NCBI GenBank assembly: GCA_003952965.2
Contig: CM025852.1
Location: 1,692,666-1,756,665, forward strand
Reading direction: 5' to 3'
DNA length: 64,000 bases
DNA from: Morella rubra
Taxonomy: Eukaryota > Streptophyta > Magnoliopsida > Fagales > Myricaceae
Shown piece after piece: positions 1-9,621 of this stretch. The position numbers and the translations under genes were made by a program. A model generated the notes under the pieces. It did not search any database. It saw only the letters and a list, made by a program, of their open reading frames with translations, and was not told the DNA's origin. Every line of letters begins with the position of its first letter. Within the stretch, counting starts at the first letter, position 1.

Positions 1-1683
1 ATTATTAATAACAGTATTATCCATATCGTCACTACTATATAATAAATTAGTAAGCACGAACCATCTTTGTTATGGAATATATGTAAGCTTTATTTATTTT
101 TTCTTAGGTTATCTCATTGTCTTCTCAAAAGAAAAAGCTAAAGAACGTGGCCTAATAGGCTTCACCCTATGTTGTTGCATGCATGTACTCCCCCACCTAA
201 CCTTCATAATGCGTCATGTCCTTGTCAGATTTGTAAGCCATAGAGCAAAAGAGAAAAAATAAATTATTAATAATAAAATGGCCGGATTTTGACTTCATTC
301 GTCTAGCACACATTTTTTTATACATTATTATAAGTCCTTAAATCCAACTTGAAGTTGGATTATTGTTTCTCGCACGTTCCAAATCCACCCTTTTCTTTTT
401 TATTATTTGGTCAATTTTTTCCACAAAGAGATCCCTTGTGCATTGGCCTCAAACAGACTTGACATAATTTTGCCGTTATGAATCTTAAGGCCATAAGCAA
501 TAAGGGCGGGTACCAAAATATATAGAATTGAAATAGATAATAATAGTTTTAAGTACTCACACAAATCAATATTTTGGTTATGGTAAATATTAGAAACTAT
601 AAATTTCGGTAACGGACAAACCTTGTAAAGCTTGCCCTATGACTTCCGCCTAAGTACTCTTTGGTATGATCTCATAAGAAATTAAACTTGAGACCGTGCA
701 CTTTATCTACATAAGTCAGGACTCCAAAGTACACCCTAACCATAAGGCAACCGAGAGATGAGTAGTTAAAAAAGGTTAACCTAACACTAATTAACCAAAA
801 ATTAAAATTGTACCTAACCATTTTCAACATAAAATTGTACTGTTCTAATAATTTAATAGAAATATTCTCTAACATTATGCTGATCAGTGTCATCAACGTT
901 AACAATAGTTATCTACTTGATAAGAAAGACGATATTTTCGAAGGAAATGTTATGTTTTACTAATTTTTATACCAATGACAGGAATATATTGTAATTGACT
1001 TGTTTAATCAGATCTGATTTGGATCTCGGATCCCAATTTTTTGATAACTTATTCGTTTTTTATAATTTTTATACCAAAGCCTCTTTTATATTGTAATTCT
1101 TGTTTAATCAGATCTCTTAGGTGTGCAACTGTCAAAGCATCCATAAAATTAAATCAATCAAAAGTCAACACAAGAATGGGACATACCTTGGATGAAATTA
1201 GAGCCCCTGTGTGGTTATTCCTCCTTCCCCTATTTGTCCTAGAAATAGAATACTCTTAGGGTCAGATTGATTATTTTTTTTTTTTTTGTGATATTTTATT
1301 TTGGGCTATGTATTGAAGGAAAGGACCAATTGATCACTTACTAAACTATAAAAACACATACCTGAATGCAGGTGGCTCTCTTTGTGATTCATATGGTTAT
1401 TTTGCCTAGTTTTGTTCAGGACTCTGCAATTTTATCTAAAGCTTCTCTTCACAAAGAAAAAAAGGGGTAAAGGAAAGAACAAGAAAACATTTGGGTGACT
1501 TCTTAGTCTATTTGTGTAAAGGATTCTTTCCATTAAAATTACAATTTTTCAGACCCTAAACCAAACCAGAAGACATCCTCTGAACACTAAAGGATAAACC
1601 CACAAGCACCTATACAAAAATCACTGAAAACTAAATAACACATGAGAGCCTGATCTTGGAGACCCTCAGACACCCGCTAAGGG
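1..1683. other. Intergenic DNA, no gene seen
   Basis: AT-rich spacer. Only short reading frames without family resemblance are present. The segment at about 1560-1683 lies just downstream of the S40 stop codon and probably holds its 3' UTR. Confidence 0.6.
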
Positions 1684-2253
1684 TCATTCAAGGAAACCAG
1701 TTTTTGTTAGGACAGCATTTCTCACTTTGCTAAGGTCTCTCCCTTTGAGGGTCCTCCCAACACCTTCGAAAACAGAGAAAGAAGATATATGACTTCTTGC
1801 AAGCCTCCTAGCAATTATTTCATGTGGGGGTAACTTGAAATTATCCTCTTCGATGTTATCATCTTCATCATCACTGTCCTCACCCTCATTCACCACCCCA
1901 TCATTGTCATCATCATCATCATCATGGAGCCATGAATCATTCTCGTAGGCCTTCTTTGACTTCCTTCCAGAAATCTGTGACCAGTCAGGTATGTTTACAG
2001 GTGCTGATTGCTGAACAATTTTGACTTCATGAGAGGAACTATTACTGCCTGTAGCTCTTGGGATCATTCTTGCAAAAGCTGAGGATGGTCTAGGGACAGA
2101 AATAGAAGGTTCCTTGGATTTGCCAACCATGGAAGTAGAATCATCTGTTCTGTCTCCGAGAAAAGCCCAAACATCTTCTTCCTCAAAGTCCCCGTCTCTC
2201 AAGGACCTCCACAAACCACTGCTCTGCCTCAATAAACAATATCTATTCTCCAT
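1684..2253 (-). CDS. Senescence regulator S40 family protein (DUF584)
   Basis: Single-exon frame of 189 codons. The N-terminal part has the family's short Trp/Leu-rich start (residues 14-32, containing WRSLRDGD and EDVWAFLGD). The middle carries the conserved VNIPDWSQI motif at about residue 86. The C-terminus has the diagnostic block LPPHEIIARRLARSHISSFS followed by VFEGVGRTLKGRDLSKVRN and a final KTGFLE. Between them lies a strongly acidic stretch (about residues 110-140) of Asp/Glu/Asn, typical of the family and encoded partly by repeated GAT triplets. S40 proteins are nuclear factors linked to leaf senescence and to stress or pathogen responses; their biochemical activity is not settled. 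The Met chosen gives a full family-length protein. No introns are needed, as usual for the family. Confidence 0.93.
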   Translation of the reverse strand: MENRYCLLRQSSGLWRSLRDGDFEEEDVWAFLGDRTDDSTSMVGKSKEPSISVPRPSSAFARMIPRATGSNSSSHEVKIVQQSAPVNIPDWSQISGRKSKKAYENDSWLHDDDDDDNDGVVNEGEDSDDEDDNIEEDNFKLPPHEIIARRLARSHISSFSVFEGVGRTLKGRDLSKVRNAVLTKTGFLE

Positions 2254-5200
2254 CGACGATTGCCTACAGATCCAAAAGTCAAAATAAAGAACATCCCAAA
2301 GCGGGCTTCATTTTTAAGTATCGATCTCCTCCATTTCTAGAATTAATTTCTCATAAGAAGAATTAAGAATTGAGGGAGACAGGGATCCAAAACATTAATG
2401 TGTAAGCTGCAAAAACCAGAAGCAATTCATGGTGAGGAAAACGAGAATCTACCTTTCCCTGGGTAGAGAACCTCCAAAAGTGAAGACTTCGCCCAGATTC
2501 TAAAGGGATATCTGCAACATGGGTAAGGAAAGTTAGCTCAAGCAAGATAGTTTTAGTATGTCTATTTTCTTCTCTCCCAGTTTCTTCTTTATTCTGTATT
2601 TTCGTACCCTTTTCCCGGATGTTTCTTCTACATTCAATTGCCTACCTCAGGTTCTTTGAAATGGTCCTATTGATGTTAGATTTTATTGAGAGCCAAAGGA
2701 CCCGCAGGAACTGAAGGGCAGTGCAGGGCCTCAAGTAGAAAACAATAAGACAAAACTGACTTTTTGTCTTTTTAGAGATCTCTGCTGTGATGTATATTGG
2801 TGTACATTACTATTGGCCCCCCGGTAAATCCCAACTTTTGGAAAGGTGAAAAGAGCAGTGAGTAGTAAGAGCACTTTTCACTGACTTCCTATGTAAATCA
2901 GTGATTTGAAGAACCCATAGGGATCACCCAAGGATGATGCAGAATTGGGACCTTTATCTCTCTCTCTCTCTCTTTTAATCAGAAGAAACCCAGAATCTAC
3001 TGCTAAATTAGGATGATTTTCTCCAAGAGGATTTGAGAAGGGAAATATAGGATTATGATCGTCCATGTCCTATTTTATAATCACTTGCAAACGTGGCTGT
3101 TTCAATAATAATTAAAAAACAAAAGATATATTGAAAACATCCAGATCGCTTCCTAGATTTGGTTTCCATTTCTTTGCCTGGCCCTGGTGTTTATTTAAAG
3201 CATACTCCTGACAGCAACGCGTATGTTTCAGGAATTATTATACCTCAAATCACTCGAAATTCTGATTCTCCCTGTGAAACAGAGTAGAGTTATGTTGATC
3301 AAGTAAATTTGGCAAAGACACTGAGGAAATTACTGTGAAACAGAGTAGAGTTTCTCCCTGTGTTATATCTTGTGGAAAATAGCTAATAAGATAATCCGAA
3401 GGTCGCCTCAAGTACTGAAAAACAGCTCTATTAGATCAAATTGAACCAAAGTTGTGTTCCTGGTTTATTGTTTAGGTTTCTGTCTGATCTGCACGTTTTT
3501 TAACTGGATCAAGTATGTCCGAATCCAGTGTTCAAAGGCCGAGTATAATAAGATTTTTTTTTTCCAGACTCCTAATACCCACGGCACATAGATTATAAGT
3601 TACTGTCAAGAAAGCAAATGAAGAGTCAAAATTGTAACAAAGTGAGAAGAGTAAAAAATTAAAAAGAACTGAAGAATGCAATGCCCTCAGATGAAAGCGA
3701 ATACTCCTGCACATTTTTCAGGTAAAGCATACAATAAAAAGATAGCATAGTTTTATGGAAGAAAACGCCGAAAAAGATCCAAAAGAGAATCTTGATACAC
3801 TCGATCGGAAAAAGGTCGTGGGGTTCCGGGACATCACACCTCAGTGATGACAAAGGTACTCTGCAGATTAAAGTAAAACGATTAGGTTGAAGGCGAGGTT
3901 GGCCGACTGAAAGGGAATTCTTTGTTGGAAGGTCTCGCTGTCCAGCAATGTGACCCACATGCAACAATTAGGAAGTCGTCATTCAACGTATCCGACTGCC
4001 AAATTGTCGAAGGTTGAGACAAAAACAGAGAAATTAAAGCTGTCATGCATGACAAACCAATCAGATTTCTTCTGCTTCCACCAATTCAACCTTTGTAGAT
4101 TACTTGAAGAATAAGCACGAGAATCTTTGTGCTCCCACCAATTCAACCTTTGTAGATTACTTGAAGAATAAGCACGAGAATCTTTGGTAAAACTATTTTC
4201 CATCGTTAAGTAAGCCAAAAGATTCATTCTGCTGAGACTGAAGTTGAATCCTGTGGGCGTACACTTCATTGGAGAAGGCAGCTCTTAAGCATGCAGTGGA
4301 GTAATGGCTCTGAGCTACTCTACGGCCGCCACTTTGCACCCCACTCACTTGTGCCGATGCAAGGCACAGGCTAGGCCTTGTTCTCGCCCTTAAGAACAAT
4401 CTTTCCTTTTGTAATCTTTTAGCTTTCTGACTCAGCATTGTACAAGTGATGAGGAACAGAGTCAAAGATAGTGAACCAAAAGTAACAAACAAGTAATAAT
4501 AAAAAAAAAGAGGAAATTATATCTTATACAAAAGAAAAAAGATAAGCAGCTTTGCATTGACTTTTTATGAAGCACGTATCATTTTGGCTATGCTCTACTG
4601 TTAGTGCTGAATTAAACAATATGAGAGGAACCATTTTATTCTAAAAGAAATAAACCTTAAAGAGGTACATATGAAATCTATAAAAGCCATAAATCATGTG
4701 GGTGATGAAATCTCAACAAGCCAATTTGAGAAGAAATGAATGGAATTACGCGTTTTGACTTTTAGTGGTCTTGGTGATATGTGATTTTTATGGGAGTATG
4801 TTTTCTTGAAAAGATAACCTTTTCCTTTCAAAGAGATTGGTGAGAGATTCCTGCCATGGAGGCTGAATCCTTCACTTCGCACTGCTTTACAGAGGCGGCC
4901 ATAAATTATGCAGAGTATTTTGGTGAGACCATGTGGCTGACAGTATTCTGAAGCCCACTTGCCCTTATGGCGCACCTCATGCTCTGCCTTCTTTCCGTCG
5001 TTCATAGTGGGTTTCAACTTTCAAGAACAGCCTTTTTGCACTGTAATATTTGGCTATTTTCCCTTTTCTAAGCTGTAATATCTGGCTTTTGACAGTACAT
5101 AGAAAAAAAAAATCAGAATTTGACAGTAAAACTCTAAAACTCTGAAACAAAATCCTGGATACTGAGATGGACTCGTGCATCACTGTGATGGTTCAGTTCT

Positions 5201-5872
5201 GCTAATGGTACAACCTCTAATGCAGAAGCAGGTTCAGTAGGCGAAAATTTATTGTAGCGTTTATGGTGACAGCTATTCTGGGAGTCAAAATTAGCAGCTG
5301 ATAAGTTTGTGCTGAAAACTACAGAGCATATTGTTCAGAAAAAAGAGTCTACCCAGATCTTCCAGCAATTAAACGTGAAACATACCTGTTATATGCGTAC
5401 AGATTGATCTCGGAAAGCGTAAACGGGAAACATAACTGTTATATGTGCACAAGTGTTTTAGCGCTACTCTTTTTCGTTGTTTTGTAGACCGAGGGACTGA
5501 GAGAGACAAGAGAACACTGAAGGGAAAGCTGCTTAGAGAAATAGTTCTATATCCCAATTGCCTGTCTCGAAATTGTTCTTTGTCGGATCATTTAAACTTT
5601 TGATTCTAGTCTTGCCAATTATAGACGAATTTTCTCTTTATGTACTATTAGGCTAACTCTTGACCCAGCTTCCCCACCACACCATCTGTCAGGTTCATTT
5701 ATACAGGCTTATACCTTCCGCAATTTCTGTTTCTAAATTCATTTATGCACAGCGAGGGTCCTCACCCTTTCCCACCGAGCTCCTGTTTCCCTGTCCTCTC
5801 CGCTTCTTTGCTGGAAGCACTATCTGTTTGAGCTAAATTTAGTTACATAGGAGGGGGAAAAAATAGGGACCA
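2254..5872. other. Spacer without a supported gene
   Basis: It contains the S40 promoter side, a short (TC)n tract near 2957-2973, and a near-duplicated 20-mer around 3275 and 3333 (GTGAAACAGAGTAGAGTT). Several open frames on the minus strand (3.5-5.6 kb) have low-complexity or unrecognisable translations and no splice-linked continuation. I could not assign any of them to a family. Confidence 0.5.
4081..4194. repeat. Two-copy 57-bp tandem repeat
   Basis: Two almost identical 57-bp units sit head to tail (4081-4137 and 4138-4194). The period is a multiple of three, so an open frame on the minus strand reads through as a repeated 19-residue unit (core SNLQRLNWW). No gene is recognisable around it, so the frame-preserving period may be chance. 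Confidence 0.85.
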
Positions 5873-6060
5873 CGATCCTCTATAATTTGCTACCTTGAAT
5901 TGTAAGGTACAATTTAGAGAGAGACAAATACAATAAATAGACTCTATATTATTTAATGCTGTCTATATAAATTTTCAGACGACATAAACCCTATTATAGA
6001 GTTCACCTGTTGTGTCTATATTTCTCTCAATTGCATAGCAAATGGTAAGAAATCCTCATC
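5873..6060. mobile_element. Fold-back MITE-like element, family copy 1
   Basis: The segment begins GATCCTCTATAATTTGCTAC and ends with an imperfect inverted version (CATAGCAAATGGTAAGAAAT then CCTCATC). It aligns along most of its length with 46956-47155, sharing blocks such as AAATACAATA, CATTTAATAC-like, CTATATAAA, ATATAAACCCTA and CACCTGTTGT. Two dispersed copies with inverted ends and no coding capacity fit a miniature inverted-repeat transposable element. I cannot assign the superfamily or see a clear target duplication. Confidence 0.6.
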
Positions 6061-6313
6061 CGAAAAATTGAAATATGAATGAAACTCCAAAATTTTAGTT
6101 CTAGTTATCAGTAAGCTACTTATTTTAAGATACATGCAAGTTTTTTACTTAGGGCCTATATTTGAGTTTTCGCCTACACCAACGAGCCTAGGTTGCCTTC
6201 GAATTCCTCGTATCAGCAAAACCTGAACCTTAACTAAACCAAGGAAATTCCTTGAGATCAGAAAAAAAAGTATGGACGAGACTTGGACAACCATCGATGA
6301 ACAACCAAAACCC

Positions 6314-6427
6314 AGTGAGCTGTAGCTCAGTTGGCACCTCCTCCCTTTGGGGAGGGTTATCTCCGGGGGTCGAATCCCCTTGCCCGTAGGCTTAGTCCTG
6401 CTTTGCCTAGAAAAAAAAAAAAAAAAA
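6314..6427 (+). mobile_element. tRNA-derived SINE
   Basis: A tRNA-like head carries an internal RNA polymerase III A box (TAGCTCAGTTGG) and a B box (GGGTCGAATCCCC). A short body follows, then a 17-base A tail at 6411-6427. The flanks ACCAAAACCCA (before) and ACCAAAGACCCA (after the tail) look like an imperfect target-site duplication. The spacing does not fold into a tRNA cloverleaf and there is no acceptor stem, so it is a short interspersed element, not a functional tRNA gene. Confidence 0.82.
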
Positions 6428-6591
6428 CCAAAGACCCATCAATGATTTCCATCAGCGAATGATGCTTCTGAGAAAACATGAGACAAAGATAGATTAGTCA
6501 CCATAGTGCTTATTACTGGCAAGGGTGAGTTACTGAGTAACCAGTACCGATCCCACTTATGTCGCATGCTAGGATGGTGATGGGATAAGTA

Positions 6592-6793
6592 GGGGGCGTT
6601 TGTTTGCCCAATTTGTCCAATTTTTTGGGAGCTCAAAATTTTCACCACACCAAATACATTTCACAAATCCTAATAAATTTCATACTTTTACATATACACT
6701 TCACACTTTTCACAAACCCCAATAAACTTCAACATTCAAAAGATTTCTAAAATTTTGAGAATATTCCTCAAAATTTCGGTAAACAAACGCCCC
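6592..6793. mobile_element. MITE with GGGGCGTTTGTTT terminal inverted repeats
   Basis: A 200-bp AT-rich element starts GGGGGCGTTTGTTTGCC and ends GGTAAACAAACGCCCC, so the ends are inverted copies of about 15 bases. There is no coding capacity. The end sequence and size fit hAT-type or similar non-autonomous elements. The flanking 8-mers (ATAAGTAG and TATGTACT) are only partly alike, so the target-site duplication is uncertain. Confidence 0.7.
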
Positions 6794-6995
6794 TATGTAC
6801 TTTTGAATACAATCTACCAAAAAGGATTTATCTTTCAAGACAATTAGTGTAGTCCACCAAATAATGGTCCTAACAGTCTTCAAAAATGAGTTACGCAGAG
6901 CAGGGGATACCCCATGCACGACAAAGCTTCCAATATTCTAGACGCGGAAGAAACTCTCATGAAAAAGTACTCACAGGATGAAATAGAACGATAAA

Positions 6996-8114
6996 TCAAT
7001 CAGACTGTTGTAGTGCCTCAGCTCCCGCAACAATCTCCAATAACTCACCAGTAATTTTTGCTTGTCTCTCCCGATTGTAGGCAATAGAAAGAGTCTTCTT
7101 CAACTCCACTGCATTATCAGAGGCATTACTCATGGCATTCATCCTCGCCGCAAGCTCACTTGCCAGCGATTCCTGTAATGCCCTCAAAATCTGACTATTT
7201 AAGTAAAGGGGCATCATTGCATCAAGAATCTGAACTGGATCCTGTTCGAATTCCAAAAGTGGAGATAACTCCTCCCTCTGTGCCCTTACATGGTCCCTCT
7301 CTACAACCAGCTTCCCCTCCTTAGTCGTCAACCTAAAGAACTCATCCTCCATGGCATCAACGCAGTTGCCATTCACATCACAAACAACGCCCCTCGGTGA
7401 CAATGGAAGCAATGTATGAATCACCGGATCACTCTTAACCAACGACATGAATTTGGCATACACAAGCTCAACCTTATCAACCTCTTCACTAACAAATAGT
7501 GAAAAGACATCATCGGCGATCATTTGAGCTTCTTTTGTCGTTGGAAAACTCCCTCCTTCAATAAACCTATCCACCTCAACATTATCCCTCCGCCTAAAAT
7601 ACGAATTACCCTTCTTGCCAACACTGATTACAGTGTAATCCAATCCAAGATGCTTCAATTCAGCGATCCGGGCCTCCGCCTTTTTGATAATTGAATTGTT
7701 GAAACCACCACAGAGACCCCGATCACCGGTGACAACCACAAGGGCAACTTTCTTGACAGGCCTAACAATTGTTAGAGGAATATCTATATCTTCTAATTGA
7801 AGCTGCTCGTTTATGTTGTATAACATTTCTACTAGGTTCTCCGAGAAGGGCCGGCCATTTATGACAGCCTCCTGAGCTCGTCGGACCCTTGCAGCCGCGA
7901 CCATCTTCATTGCTTCAGTGATTTTCTGGGTATTTTTTACAGAATCAATCCGGTGCCGGAGTTCACGGATACCGCAATAAACAAGGGTTGTTTGCGAAGA
8001 TTGAGATAGACCATATAGAACTGGGAAATGGGGCAAAACAGAGAACAGGTTTTGGTGGGAATGAAAAGAAAGAGAAGAAATGTTAAAAACTAAAGGTTTT
8101 GCAGAGACCAACAT
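6996..8114 (-). CDS. ATPC: Chloroplast ATP synthase gamma subunit (ATPC2-like)
   Basis: Intronless 372-residue protein. Residues 1 to about 48 are a Ser-rich, acid-poor chloroplast transit peptide. The mature part starts at IRELRHRIDSVKNTQKITEA, the long N-terminal helix of the rotor shaft, and contains the conserved VVTGDRGLCGGFNN. The C-terminal helix includes LNSQILRALQESLASELAAR and ends in KITGELLEIVAGAEAL. The plant-specific redox loop is present: CDVNGNC holds the two regulatory cysteines, followed by the acidic EDE triad, so thioredoxin control of CF1 is expected. The central shaft rotates inside alpha3beta3 to couple proton flow to ATP synthesis at the thylakoid. The C-terminal wording (NAVELKK, GAEAL) is, from memory of the family, closer to the second paralogue ATPC2 than to the main leaf isoform ATPC1; that subtype call is tentative. 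Confidence 0.96.
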   Translation of the reverse strand: MLVSAKPLVFNISSLSFHSHQNLFSVLPHFPVLYGLSQSSQTTLVYCGIRELRHRIDSVKNTQKITEAMKMVAAARVRRAQEAVINGRPFSENLVEMLYNINEQLQLEDIDIPLTIVRPVKKVALVVVTGDRGLCGGFNNSIIKKAEARIAELKHLGLDYTVISVGKKGNSYFRRRDNVEVDRFIEGGSFPTTKEAQMIADDVFSLFVSEEVDKVELVYAKFMSLVKSDPVIHTLLPLSPRGVVCDVNGNCVDAMEDEFFRLTTKEGKLVVERDHVRAQREELSPLLEFEQDPVQILDAMMPLYLNSQILRALQESLASELAARMNAMSNASDNAVELKKTLSIAYNRERQAKITGELLEIVAGAEALQQSD

Positions 8115-8732
8115 TACTGTGTCAAAGAAAAAAACTATTTTTGATCGATTCTGTTGATAAACGTTTTGATTTTATGGGTGGGGTTTTGGTCGCTGCAACA
8201 AACCTGTGGGTGGTGGATAAGATAGTGAGGGATTAGGAGGGTTTTAGAAGTCTACCTTGGGTAACTGGGTTCTTTTCGTAGGAGGAGACAAAATTTTCAG
8301 CATCGGAGATTCTAGGTTCCCCAAGTCTGAAGGACACTGCGGAGGACTGGTTCTGCAGTCGCGGCCAGACTAACTGTTATGCTGCGTCTGAACGGACCGT
8401 CAAGCTGAGAGAGTTTGGTCACCGGGAGAATCGAGGGAGGCCAAAGGAGAGCGTAATATATCAAAACAGATTAAAAAGAGCCCTAAACGGCAGAACGTTT
8501 AGGTTTAACATGGCATAAGTACGGAATATTCAGGCAACCAAACAATTTAAAAAAAAAAAAAACACAAAACCCAAGCAAACGAAACTCAGGTCTTTCCCTT
8601 TAACCCTGCAAACGACTATATTCTGGACACTGTAAGAGCTCACCGTTTTGGTCTCCACATCGTTTGATTGCTGTTCTCGGCAGGCAAAGGCGATGGTACT
8701 GACGAGTCCCAATTGAATCTCCGAAGACAGAG
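8115..8732. promoter_or_regulatory. Shared divergent promoter region
   Basis: This 618-bp interval separates the start codons of the ATP synthase gamma gene (minus) and the NDUFAF2 gene (plus). It must therefore hold both promoters and 5' UTRs. It is relatively GC-rich around 8300-8450, and there is a poly(A/T) tract near 8550. No convincing TATA box was seen for either direction. Confidence 0.55.
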
Positions 8733-9586
8733 ATGTCGAAGCTATTTGCGAGGATTGCTGGGTACTTCAGCCAGCGGACACTGGCAGGGATGGACAAAGC
8801 AGGCAACAGGTACTTCACCAGAAAGGAAGAAATTGATGGTATCAGTAAGTAGGTCTAAATCTCAATCCTTTATTTGCTCATTGTTCACCATGTATTTGCG
8901 CTTTAGCTTCATTCAATGTAAGCAACAAAATCTCTCATTTTGTGGCGAAATGTAGCATATGTGGCTGTCTGTATAATTCATCTGTGTCTATTATTTGCCG
9001 AGAGTGAATTTATGCTGTCACTTTCTTAATGGGCCAGTGAAGGAGAAAAGGTGGGTGGCGTTTAAGGGAGAGGATGATCCAACTTCCATTCCAGGTAATT
9101 GGTCTTTTTTAGGCAAGTTCTACGTGCTCCAAGTTCCAAATTCTCAGTTACTCCTGCTTAGCGATTGTCACTACCTATTAATTGATATATTGTCTTTGTT
9201 TGATCAGTCTAGCTAAAACAATTGATAACAGTTAATATTTGAGCAGATAGACATCCTTCTAGATTTCTATTATAAATATGTTCCAATAGGGAGTTCAATT
9301 TGTTTAATGTCTTCTTACCATTTGCTTGCTGCAGTTGAATGGATATGTTGGCTGAATGGGCAGCGCAAAAAGGCTCCTACTCCTGAGGTAAATTGGAGAT
9401 TCCTCCTCTAGAAGTCCTAGTTAAACCCTCACCCTTTTCAGACGGAACTAATGTCATGCCTTCAAGATTGTAGGTCATTATTTGTTGTAAGATAAAATAT
9501 CTGTTATCTTTGCCTTAAAAAAAACAGAAGAAAAGAAACAATTAGTTAAATTGGTTGCTCTGGAGAGCACTTGGGGAGTGACTTTG

Positions 9587-9621
<35 letters not shown>

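Noticed and set aside
4193..5183. A minus-strand gene at 4-5.2 kb
   Set aside because: Frames are mutually overlapping and lack a family match; the repeated 19-residue unit alone is not enough.
6314..6400. A tRNA gene
   Set aside because: A and B boxes are present, but there is no acceptor stem or cloverleaf and an A tail follows; a SINE explains it better.
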